Origin: Lanius collurio
Taxonomy: Eukaryota; Chordata; Aves; Passeriformes; Laniidae
DNA length: 64,000 nt
Assembly: GCA_020086605.1 (NCBI GenBank)
Contig: JACBWW010000007.1
Coordinates: 26,160,462-26,224,461, forward strand
Direction: 5' to 3'
Part shown: positions 15,021 through 26,600 of the stretch, one piece after another
Position numbering within the stretch: the stretch's first letter is position 1
How the letters are laid out: every line of letters starts with the position of its first letter
Translations under genes and position numbers: made by a program
Notes under the pieces: generated by a model
Seen by the model: only the letters and a program-made list of their open reading frames with translations
What the model was told of the DNA's origin: nothing
The model's database searches: none

Positions 15021-17039
15021 ATATCAGAAAAACATTTGCTTAAGTATTTAACGAAGTGATCCACAAGACTCAGGAGGAAAATTTTGAGGTTAAAGGTTAA
15101 ATTCACCCAGAGGCTTAGACTGAAAGAAGCCTATGGATACAGCAAGATCTCGTCTCACCCCATCCCACTGGGCTCTTCAGTCCTGCATTGGATGTCCAGG
15201 CACAGGATGTCTGTTTTTCAGTGGAATAGGGAAGTGTGGAAAACCTCAGAGCAGGGTTCACAGTGGTAGTCAGTGATGGTGCCTTTCCAGCCTAGGTATC
15301 CTAATAGCCACTGTACTGTCCTGGAGGTTAGTTGGTTCATGTTCAAATCTCTCTCTGTGAGGCATTTCGAACATGGTTTTCAGCCCCTCGGTGACTGCTT
15401 TATCTAAGAACCTTCTGAGGTGGAAGCAGGCTTAATTGTCTCTCAGGTAATAGCAGTTCAGTTTTGAAAATGAAGTTAATATATTCACTGGTCAGGACAG
15501 AAAAGCAAGGAAGCATCTACAGATCAACACTGACAAGGCACAGATGTCATTAATACAACATTCAAGTTGCTAAACCCCAGGTTACACTAGGAAATGTAAA
15601 TACTCGATTTCTTTCCACAGAATTTAGCTTTACAGTTACTTTTGTGTGGTTTTGCATAAAGGTGTATTTTTACTCCATATACCTCTGGTGCTATCAGTTA
15701 AGCATCAGGTTTTCCTGTGCAGCTCCCTGGCTTTCTGAGGAGTGTGTTACTGGTGTAGCTTATTGGCAACAAAGCCATTTTGTCTTAGCCCCCAGATGAG
15801 ACAGAAATGATGGGGCAGTTCATTCCTTTTATGGACCCCTGTGCAGCTCAGGGACCTCACCACCACACACAGATGTTTTAATTTAGAGCCTCTTGGTGGA
15901 GCAGGAGACACATAAGGGTGTGCATGTGCTGCCAGGCCGCTTCACCTGGTGTTGCACCAGGATCACCTTCCCCTTATTGTCCATGCAGAGTTTGTGCTGT
16001 GGCATATGTCCTTTGCTCTGGAGGAACATCCACATCAGGTAAGCCCCATGCAGCCCAGGAGGAAACCCTGCTGCAGGGGCTCCACCCAGTGTGCTCACAG
16101 GTCAGACTACACTGCTCAGTCAGAGGACCCCAGGCCAGTTCACAGAACATGTAGCACAAACAGCCTGCAAATTTGTTTGCCCAGACCTAGGTCCCAGGTA
16201 GCTTAGGAGGCACTCACAGCACTCAGGATCAAATCTTAAATGCCTTACTGAGACTAAAGGTGTGTTAAATTGTTTGGTGCTTTGTCCAGCCATTCAATCA
16301 ATCTTACAGGATTTGGCTCTAATTTTATTTTAAAGCAATCTATTTTTCCTATATGAATACAAAGAAAATCTTAGTTGCACATCAGAAATCCATTTCCTGT
16401 TCCCTGTGTTGTGTCAAATGTTCCACCTCTCTAGAATTTATTTCATATACTCTATTCCCTTTGTTCACAGTGCAGTGTAGAATTGGAGAATTCAGCAACT
16501 GGGGAAAAATCATACAGATGTCAAGAATATCATTTCCAGTTCAAGATTATTGCTCATAATATTTTCTCTGGACTAGCTCACACCAGACTTCAGTGGCTCA
16601 GAAAATAATACTGCCCTTATACCTGATCTGGTTAAAGCACTGTTACTCAGGCCTCACGCTGGGGAGAGGAATTTCAATGCAAAGGAGATATTTTCATTGT
16701 GTGGTAGGCTAAAAGGAAAACCATCTTCTTAGTGAACAGTGCTTTTTCAAAATGTGCTGAAGAGTTAGCACTAGTGTGCTGTTATCCCCCTAGGAAGATT
16801 AACGCACTACACCAGGAACAAATAAATAAATCACACATGCTGTCAGGCAGATGTGGGAAAAATTGCTTCTTTTTACTGAAACTATTGGGTCAAGTGACCT
16901 TGTTTTGACCTGGATTTGGGCAGAGGCCAGTCCCTGTGGAACAAATGTAAGAAAACTGTGCTTGAAATGGCTTTGGAGTTTTGCTTATTTTCTTTTTGTT
17001 GGGCAGAGTCTTAAAATAACAGAAAAAAAATCAAATCTA
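15021..17039. other. Intergenic DNA downstream of VEGFD, no gene seen
   Basis: No recognisable exon or repeat family. Overlapping open frames at 15883-16206 on both strands share no similarity with a family I know. Confidence 0.5.
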
Positions 17040-17056
17040 CTTGAATAACTGATGTA

Positions 17057-17062
17057 TTTATT
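17057..17062 (-). terminator. Likely VEGFD poly(A) signal
   Basis: AATAAA on the minus strand, about 500 nt after the stop, with a T-rich tract starting roughly 30 nt further downstream, as expected of a cleavage region. Confidence 0.5.
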
Positions 17063-17292
17063 TTCTTATATACACTTAAATATGGCACATCTGACAGTAG
17101 TTGTACAATAAACACAAAATGATGATCAAAGCTGGACAGTAGATCAAATAACTCAGTGCTGAACCTATTAGAAGCCAAATCCTGTACACTGAATTTCTGA
17201 AGAAAGTTTTATCCAGGAGCTGCATTAGCTAAGGACTCAGAGGCTAAGATTATCAAGTCTCAATTTCTGAGCGACTGACTGGAGACTGTGAC

Positions 17293-17298
17293 TTTATT
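17293..17298 (-). terminator. Alternative proximal VEGFD poly(A) signal
   Basis: AATAAA on the minus strand about 265 nt after the stop. Downstream sequence is less T-rich than at the distal site, so use is uncertain. Either choice would retain the AU-rich element. Confidence 0.3.
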
Positions 17299-17432
17299 TC
17301 CAGTACAGAGCTTCATCTTCCATAACGTAACACGGAACTGGTACTTTCCAATCTTTCTTCCATGCAGTCAGAAAATCATCAGAGAACAATTACCAGTGTG
17401 CCAGAGGATTCACTTGCAGTTAGTGATTACTC

Positions 17433-17444
17433 TAATAAATAAAT
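17433..17444 (-). promoter_or_regulatory. AU-rich element in VEGFD 3'UTR
   Basis: The minus strand reads ATTTATTTATTA, with overlapping AUUUA pentamers and the UUAUUUAUU nonamer, about 120 nt after the stop. Such elements bind decay factors. VEGF-D mRNA stability control through the 3'UTR is reported in mammals as I recall, so the function here is inferred. Confidence 0.6.
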
Positions 17445-17563
17445 GCAGACTGGATTAATTCTTCTGCTATTAGTGTGGAAGATGTTCATGTTTACTATTG
17501 TTTGAAAGTCAGTGACAGCTACTTTGCGAAGCAGTGGATTTTCAAAGAATGGGGGAAGCTCAG

Positions 17564-17690
17564 TCAAGGAGTTTCTCTGCTTTGGGACCCATGAGAACCT
17601 CTCTTCTCCTTTGGACAACGACAATGCCTGGAACACACTGGTTTGGCAGTTGGGCATGTTCTGGGTTGGGATGGACATCTGTCTTCACAA
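17564..17690 (-). CDS. VEGFD: VEGFD exon 7 (C-terminus and stop)
   Basis: 127 coding bp after acceptor TCAAATAG (17691), stop TGA 17566-17564. It encodes SCEDRCPSQPRTCPTAKP, VCSRHCRCPKEKRG and SHGSQSRETP. SCEDRCP and HCRxPKEKR match human VEGF-D closely. The exon is not obvious from open-frame length alone because it is short and starts mid-codon. Confidence 0.95.
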
Positions 17691-20600
17691 CTATTTGATA
17701 AAGGAGAAAGAAGTCAAAAGAGAAGAACATTTTAATATGATAATTCTTCACTGTCATATTCTTCAGCTTTTTCATCATTGAACACTGCAATGCTCCCTAC
17801 ACACTGTTTGGGAAAGTGCTGACATCCTACAACAAAGGGAGACAAGAATTTGCTGCCTGACAATTTTTGTCTACAGCAACATGTCTTGCAGTGGTCCATT
17901 TGTCCAGAGTCATGACTGAAGTGATGCTTTAATTTCTTGAGAGCAGTGAAGTCCCAAGGGTCAGCATTGCATAGTGCTGCCCTCAAACTCTGCAAAGTGT
18001 CTTATCTCACTTCATCATTCAGCTTTTCTCCTCCAGAAATACTGCAGATGGAAGTCTGGCATAAAGGTCCTGTGTCCAGATTACAATAATTTTTAGAAGC
18101 CAAATTCATGTAAACAAATGATTACACTGTTCCCCTCTCACCTGTCTGAAACACATAAATAACCAATTCTTTCAAGCTCATTTTTATCTTTGCTGATTGT
18201 TTTAGCTATTTTTATACTTGTCAGCTATTTTGTGTTTGTCCCTGTTTTCAAAGCTGATCCTGAAGTTGTGAAGGTTCTTCCACAACATCTTCCCTGTGAA
18301 TGAACCCATGAAGCCACTGAGAATGGGCCCTGTGGGTGACCACTCAGTGAACTGCAGCTCTGCCAAGGTACCTGAGGAAACTGGATGCTGAGTATCCTTA
18401 TATAAAATTTGAGACTAAGCTACTGCGTGCTTCTGGGTCTCTGCATGGTACCAAGGCTTTCTGAAAAATTAAAAAAAATAACTAATGCATGAAAACCGTT
18501 GTTTTAAGAGGTCATTTTCTATCTTTGATTTGACACAGAAACTTCAAAACTAATAATACAAAAAGATTAGGGAAATTCATGGAGCATAGTAGCCCCAGAA
18601 AAATTTTCCTGCTTCTCAGTGGAGTCAGAGCTGGTTGAGTGGATTTACATGTGTACAAAATTGCATTAGATTTAGAAAATTACTGGCTCTGAGGAAAAAC
18701 TGGATAAGGAATGTGTTTTGTCCTCTGTGCAAATTTAGGGAGCCTCTGTCCCTAATCATCCATGAGATTGCCTTCAACTGTTGCAGAGAACAGCTGTTTA
18801 TGGGATGGGTTCTCCTTACCTACAAGTACAAGACTTGGTATCTCACTGCAAAAACTAATGTCACTTGTAGTACAGTTTTAATCATCATTCCCTAAAAATT
18901 ACAAAAAACCAAAAAGTAGTAAGTATTGACAGTTGAATAGCAGCCTTGTCCAGATTTCTTTAAAATACAAATAGACCTTAAATTCCTTTTATAAGGTAAG
19001 TATTGTAAATAAAACATCCATTATTATTATTGTCTCCCTAACTTCAGCAAGGTATTTATCCCAAGTGGACCTCCTAGCCAATTCAGCCCTTGCACCTCTG
19101 ACATCTAGGCAAGCTAATTCAGGCCTTGCAGTGTAGACAGGGAATGGCAAGGATCACAAGGATCACTTACCTGCAGGTTTCGGCATGAAATATCTTGTGT
19201 TTTAGAGCACAGCTCTCCTGGCTCTCCCTACACAAATAGCAGCTGCAGTTCTCTTTACTCTGAAAGAAATCTGTGGGACACTTATGTCTACAGATGCATT
19301 CACAATTTTCTTCATCAAATTCCATATGTTGTCCACACATAGCCAGCTCAGCAAGAGGAGGGAGTCCTGCAAGAGCACATACATTTTTAGCTGTAAAATT
19401 TACATAACTAAATCCTGCTTTTGAAGAGACTCTTTCTGTTCTCTGTTCATTAGGACTCACACATATACTTTCTCAGAGATTCTAGACTTCACAGTTTCTG
19501 TTGTACCTTCCCATGCAGAAAAGGACTTGAGAGGAATGAACCAATTATTTCACTCTATTCTAATACTGCTGTTTCTTGTGGGTTGAACCCAGCACAGAAA
19601 ATTTGGGGGCATGCATAGTGCAAGAGCCTGGTGTTGAGTTCTGAAATGCAAAAATCTTTACTGGACAGCAAGTTTTAAAAAGATAATCTCAAAAGGGATT
19701 TAGTCTACACCCATGACAGAAGGGCACATCCATGCAAACTACCACACCCACCACAGGTGTACTTCACTACACAGTCATTGCAGAAAGGAGTAATGTTATG
19801 TCTACGAGGGGTCAAGCTGGCCTAGCACTTCAACAAGGAGCACATTCATATTTGTCAAAGATGAAAGAAAGGACTTCATTTCAGAAAAAAAGTCAGAGCA
19901 GCCAAGGGAACTCACTGTCTAATATCTTCCCTGAAAATGCACATCTGGAGTACAACATGAAGCTAATCCTTGCAAAAAAGGGAACACATTTTGTGAAAAC
20001 TTTAATAAACGCAAGCAGCACATCCCTGGTGAAAGGTCGTGGCATATAAGGTGTCATTGGGAAGGTAATTTCCTGTAGCTTTACAATTAGCCCTTGGATA
20101 TAACCTATGGAATGTGAAATGCAACCTGCACCTCTGCTATCTGATCCCTGATCTCAGTGGCTTGCACATTATTTGAAAGAAATTTTCATTATTATTTACT
20201 CAATGCTGAAAAAACAGTATTTCAACAGAATAAAACCTAAGGCCTATTGAAAGGGAAGAGGGAGTCTGCCCAAATTTCTTAGAGGACAAACCCTTTCCTT
20301 GGGGTGATGAAGCCTGGCATGCGTGAAGTGGTGTAGGGTGTTTCAATCTCACTTTGTTTCAACCTCAAAGACAGATTTTAAGTTTTTTTGTCCCAGCCAC
20401 TTGCCAAACACAATGTACTTCAGAGAATGATGTTTTTCCTGAGGAAGTATTGAGTCTATGTCAACAAAGGCCGTAATTCAACAAGCCACAGATTTTAATG
20501 CTCCAAGCTGACTTTACAGACGACTCTGAGTTAAAAGAGCTCTGGCTATTCTCAGTCCTTCAGACTTACCCTGAAATATAAATTACTAATCCTTTCTTGA

Positions 20601-23600
20601 GTGAAAAGTCTAACTTGTGTTTGACTGCCTAACATGATGGTCAGAGGATCTTATCCAGAGTGAGAAAAGATCCAACAGAAACCACTATGCAAATTATTTC
20701 TTGCCTAATTAATATTAGGAGATTGTAATCAGTAGACCAGTTTATGAGGTTATTTAGCTTTATATTGGTTTGTTAGTCTAGGAATTGCTTGCATGATTGA
20801 ATTATTGTTGCCTTGGATGGTTTATTCTTTTTCTTGCTGAATGTAGCTTAAAGCACAAAGGCAAGGTTTCCTTCCCTGTCTGTGTCCTCTCATGCTATGA
20901 TCATGTTATTTTTGACTAATACAATTCCCTGAGAAAAACAGTTTTTAAAAACCTTACACATGACTTGGAGAAAATTTATTTTATCTTAATATTTATTGCT
21001 AGTAAGTATGTTTAGACTTACACAGTTGCCACCCAAACTTTCCTGCAAACTTCCTTGACAAATTAAAATTTATAGGAGAAGCAGAGGAAGAAGGGCAGTA
21101 ACTACTCTTCTACAAATTTTACCATCTTCCATTTCCTTCCACAGATGAAGAAGTATGCAGACATACTCCTGACTATGTAGGGTGTATCAATTTGAAAGAT
21201 ACCTAAATAATTTAAGATTATCATTAAAATTACTCAAATGCTTCGAAAGGTTATATAATTTTTTGCACTGACAACAGCTAACATGCAGGTCTGGTCTTGC
21301 CTATCTTATTCCTTATTAATTCTTTCCTTAAGAATGAAAAAAAAAAAAAAAAAAAAAAGAGTACCTTCCCCATGCAATGTATTCTAGGGCTTCTTTTTTT
21401 CTACAGTTAAGAAGTTTCCCTAATGCCCATCATAAAATGTGTAATGCACATGGGAAATAAAAATTTATACAGGCTGCCTACTTTATAAAATCTTATAAAT
21501 ACTTCCCTATGTCCTACTCAGGTTGCTAATACAGAGACAATAAAACATCTAAGCAAAAAAAAAAAAAGAGATGGGGGGAAGCACATATATGTGTTTATTT
21601 TCAGGTGAGTTTCCACACCATAATCCAAGTCTATCTGGGGATATGGAATTAAACTGTGACTCCCTCAATGAAAAAAAAAAAAGTGAGAGGACCAGAATGA
21701 GACACAAAGAGCTTGGAGATAGTGTCCAAAAGTGTCTCTTTGTCATTTCATCTTTACCTTCTCGTCTGTTGGAGTGCTGTGTGTCTATAACACATTCACA
21801 TTTGTCACTATCCCAGATCCATCCATTATGGCAAAACTTGTTCGTAAAGGGACATCTAGAAGAAAAAAAAATTGAGATAGGAACTTAAAAAAATAATTAG
21901 GGTCATCAGAGTAGTCATTTGGCAAAATGAGCCTGCTGGTGTGCTGGGTCTGCCACCGGTACCACATGAAGGCCTGGCACCTGTGTGCATTACTGCTGCA
22001 AACAGAAAGAGTTGGGTCTGGAGGGTTCTGCTGATAGAGAGGAGCTCTCTAGATCCCAGCAACTACAAGAAATGAGTTCAGCACCTATATCAGATAATAT
22101 CCTTAGGAAACAGCTACAGTTTTGCGGCTTCACTTTTCCATAAAAGTTTTACCCCAGGCAGGGTGGTCTTTGTCTTGCAGTATTCATGCCATGTAATTAT
22201 TCAATTTTGCCTTGCTTCCAAAAGGTTCAGCTACAGTTTAAATTTGCCCATGCTCATGGATGCACAGGGGACTATTTCAGTGTCAGAGGGACAGACTGAC
22301 TTTCAGGCCCTTTGCTCTGGGAGGGGAACTCACAAACTGAAAAAAGACTGAGGTTCTTCTGTATTTGTCAAGAAAGAGGATTTGGAGTGGCCAGCAGGCT
22401 GAGGGAAGGCTGGAGTGGCTTTGCTGAAATGACACCTCTCCCTACCCAAATGTCCAGCTGAAGGGCAGTGATGGAGACAAGCAGAATGCAGGGCTTTACA
22501 GAGACTTTTGAGCTGCCTTCCAGTTAGTCACTCAAGCTATTTGAGTTTCTAGAGTCTTTGTTTAATTCATGTAGCCTTTTCTCACCAGGAGTACTGTTGC
22601 GGTGGCAAAGGCCACTTTACACCCCCTAAGTTGCTTTGAAAGTGGTCTCTCTCTAAACCTCTTGATAGAAAGTTCTCCCTTTACCAAGATTCCACTGGTC
22701 ACTCACTCTCTCCCTCATCCCATGCCTTCTGCCATTGGCCCCTGTTATGTCACTCACCCTTGCCTCTGCACCCTAGCCCTCAGACCACTGGCTTCTGATA
22801 TGCTGCCTACCCCTGGGACCCTTCAGGATAAAACCCCGTGGTGTTTGGTTCTTGGTTTTTTGTCTCTGTTTCCTTCAAGTGTGTTGGTTTCATTAAACAC
22901 CTTGGAATCACACACAGAGAACCCCTCTGGCCTCTTTGTCTCCAGTTCGTGCACAGACCGTGTGTGAGAGCGGCTGCTCGCGACTGCCTGCGAGGGTGAC
23001 ATCGTGTGCCACATGGGCGCTGGCAGAGTGCCACCTAATGAGGGACCCTGTGCAATAGACACTGCATCCATTCACCGAAGCCTCCCTTCATAAAGTAATA
23101 GTATTTTATGCCATATTTTGGAGTGAGATGTGCGGCCACTTTTCTCCAGTTCATGAGCCTGGCAGATGCAAACCAAGACTGGATCAAAAAGTGAAAAGCC
23201 ATAATTCACACTGATTCTGACCTGACGTGCCATAAGGTGTGGCAGAGGGCTTTAGCTTGAGCACAGAACTCAGCGTGCCCTGGTTAAATAATGCAGGAGC
23301 AGAGAGTTACTGTGTCAGGCTGAAAATATCTATGCACACATACCCAAAAAGCTCCAGTGAAGCACAGTGCCAATATGAGCACTCAGAGTCCCTGCTCAAG
23401 AACCTAAATGTCTTAGTGACTCCAGATGCTGCTGAACTGACCTACAGTTTCTTGGATTCTGATGTCCATTCACTTAAAATTCATATGGTTAAGGTGAACT
23501 TTCTAACCCTGAGTAATAATCAAGTTACTCAGAAAACCTGTTGGAATAACAGAAAGAGAATGGATCATTATAACGTGCAAATCAGAGCAAAAAAATTTCA

Positions 23601-26600
23601 ACATGTGCAGAAGTTTGCAAACGAGGGAACTTACCCATCTTCTTCGGGGTACTGGACAGATCTTCGTATGATGGTGTACTGGTGGCGCTGGGTGTTTGAT
23701 GTACACCTACAGGCTGTGTGATTGGCAATTTTGATGGGCACAGGCTCAGGAACACTTGTCAAGGGAACTGAGATCTCAAAGAGCTAGGTGGGACAAATAA
23801 CATTTATTTTTCAGTTTCCATTATACAGTTATTATTTGGAGGTTTATTTTTCAGTTTCCATTATACAGTTATTATTTGGAGGTTTAAATAAAATCTTGTT
23901 TTCTTTTCCACCATTTTTCCCACCCTTGCTCTTTTCTAGAGATATTTACCATAAATATAAATGAGCAGAAGTGTTCTGAGGGTTTTGAAAAGGAAGCAAT
24001 GCTCACCAAAGTAGGAACTTGACAGAATGCGTATCCTAGTGCTGTATTACAGCTATTTAACACCCAAGATTACTCAGAATTATTTGCAAGCAAACAAAAA
24101 AACCTCTTTTAGATGCTAAGGCAAATTGGGAAAGAGGTAGGTGATGAGAATTTTGTTCTTGGTTATATCATCAGTTGAATCTCTACCACTTGCAGAGACA
24201 GCTACTTAACTGTCCTTGGGTATAATCACAGTATGCATCTTTAGGGACCTAACTTGACCCCTACAGCCTCTTCAGAGAGGGAAGAAACAGGAGTAAATAG
24301 AGGAAAGTTTCTTCTACTTTAGCTGGGCTTATGCAGGGAATCATCCTGAAAACGTCTCTCCGGTGAATATAGCAGGAGCTTAAGGAATAAAGCACCTTGC
24401 TTTCACTGCATCCAAATTGTTAAGATTGATCTTTGAGTAGGCCTGTGGAGGCTCTGGTTCCTTGGGCATCTATGTGTAGGAGCTGTAGAAGTGACCCACA
24501 CTCCCTCTGCCCCCAAAGTAGCTTCCTTCCCATGGAAACTAAAGCATTGGGTGCATCTTGGTGCGCCAGCATGTCTTGGCTTAAAGCTGCATCCACCTGC
24601 AGGGTCTGAGTGTTCCTAAGCAGACTGCTTAGACATTAAAATCTAGGTGTTGCAGTGTCTAACTTGAGGTGGCATTAATATCCTGCAGTGGATATTTTAT
24701 ACCAAGGGAGAAAAAATCCTCTCACTAATGTGGGAATATGGGAATAACTCCATTAAATGAATAAATCTAGACTGATAGTGGTGTATCCAGAAGTGGAACT
24801 TAGCTGGGAACTTTTGAGGGAATGCTTATTTTGAAGGATGCTAAAGGAATGTTACACTCTGAAAAATTGCAGTTTTTCAATAAACTTATGAACTGCTGCT
24901 CAGAAAACACATAAATAAATAAATACTTTTTAGCCTGACCTATCTCCCTGAGCTGATCAGATATCTTTTGTGTGTGGCCAACAGCTCATAACAGCTTTCT
25001 CCTTCTGGTGTGGAATGGAAGCAATTAATGAGCATTGACGCAAGAAGGACAGGCCCTGCTTTATTTTACTCCAGCTATATTCCAGTACAATCAGACACAG
25101 TGGAATTACATTCCAACAAACACAAAATAAATACAGAAGTGAATTGGACCTGCTCCCCATGCGGGCTTCAATTTTCTTTTTGAAACAACTGCACTTGATC
25201 TCTGTTCTGATTTATAGAAAAGCCTTTCTCATGAATAGAATTTCATTTATTATGCCAAGTGACCTAGGAATGCACAAGGTGAAAGTTCATCAAAGAGGAC
25301 CAGTCTCCTGTGATTCATCTGTGGGTGTGAATCATAGAATCATAGAAAGGCTTGGTTGGAAGGGGCCTTAAAGATCAGTTCCAACTCCTTACCCCTTCCC
25401 ATGGGCAGAGGTGCCACCCACTAGACCAGATTGCTGATGAACAATGAGTGGTTTCCTCCAGAGAGCGGATTGAAAGTGCTAACTTGGAGCTCTGCTCAGT
25501 CAGCCACTGCAGCAGGATATGTCTGTACATAGCCTCTAGTGGGACTCTACAAGAAAGAGGCTGTCTGGCTACTCTGTGCTCAGTTTTTGGCACCGGTCAT
25601 TAAAACTTAGGTATCGCCTGTTGCATTTATTTAGTAACTGACTACTGGTTTAAGCCTTTCTTTCCCTACTACACATGTGATTTGGGACATTCAGATTCTG
25701 AGGCATGCTAATTAAGAGCATCTGGTCTCTCCTGATGAATATGTCTCTTTTTCTGGCTTGCAAAATTGCAGATCCAAAATTATTAACCAGCCTTCTTGCC
25801 AAGGACAGTAATGTTGAAAGGCAGTGGCCCAACACAACAAAATTTCCTGGGGTTAAACCCTGGATACAGAGGATTCCTAGGGGATAATGCTCTCAAGAGG
25901 TCCCCAGTCAAAGTAACAATATATTACAGAAAGATTAAACTTCTGATCATCACACGAGCCTGCAGTCCCTTTCTCAGGACCTGATTTTCCATCTCTACAC
26001 ATATATAAACAAATTTTAATAATGCAACATGAATGTAAAATGCTATTGCACACTCCTGCATTCACTCTGCATGGAAAAAAAAATAATTCTTCTGTTTGTT
26101 ATGGTAGTGCAGACAGATCTTTCATAACAGTATCTCAGGAACCAAAAGTCCTCCTTCCCCTCCCTTTTTGGTGAGCCAGGGTAAAAAGAAAACAGATGAA
26201 TAGCCTCATTTACCGTTTTTGAGACGTAAGTTGTACTTGTGTTCATGCAGCTGAGACTCTCCTCATTGCAGCAGCCTCCACATCTGAACACGTTCACACA
26301 GGGAGGCTTGAAAAATTTGTTGGTTGTTGTACCCAATTCTTTGGCAACTTCCACACATGTTTCCCTTGGCACACACTGGGTCTTTTGCCATTCTTCATCT
26401 ATGACTGGAGAAAACACCATTTTTATGAACAATCATGGCAAAGTTAAACCTCTTGATTAGGGAAGCAGAAGCATTATATAAATAAAAATGAAGTTCTGGC
26501 AGGCCATTTGCACTTACTTGGATCAATTTGTGCTTATTTGGATCAATCTAAGGACCAGAGAGAGTCTGAGTGCAAAATTATCCCAGTAACTTATACCAGC

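Larger units (their letters stand above)
17040..17563 (-). other. VEGFD: VEGFD 3' untranslated region (end approximate)
   Basis: It extends from the stop to a likely cleavage site just past the AATAAA at 17062-17057. An earlier AATAAA at 17298-17293 could give a shorter form. It contains an AU-rich element at 17433-17444. Confidence 0.6.

Noticed and set aside
17732..17995. Minus-strand frame just upstream of VEGFD exon 7 with several cysteines, first taken for the last exon
   Set aside because: Its phase does not fit exon 6 and it lacks SCEDRCP. The correct exon at 17690-17564 matches in phase and sequence.
23239..23721. 160-codon plus-strand frame
   Set aside because: It overlaps VEGFD exon 4 in antisense and matches no family I know; it looks like a shadow frame.
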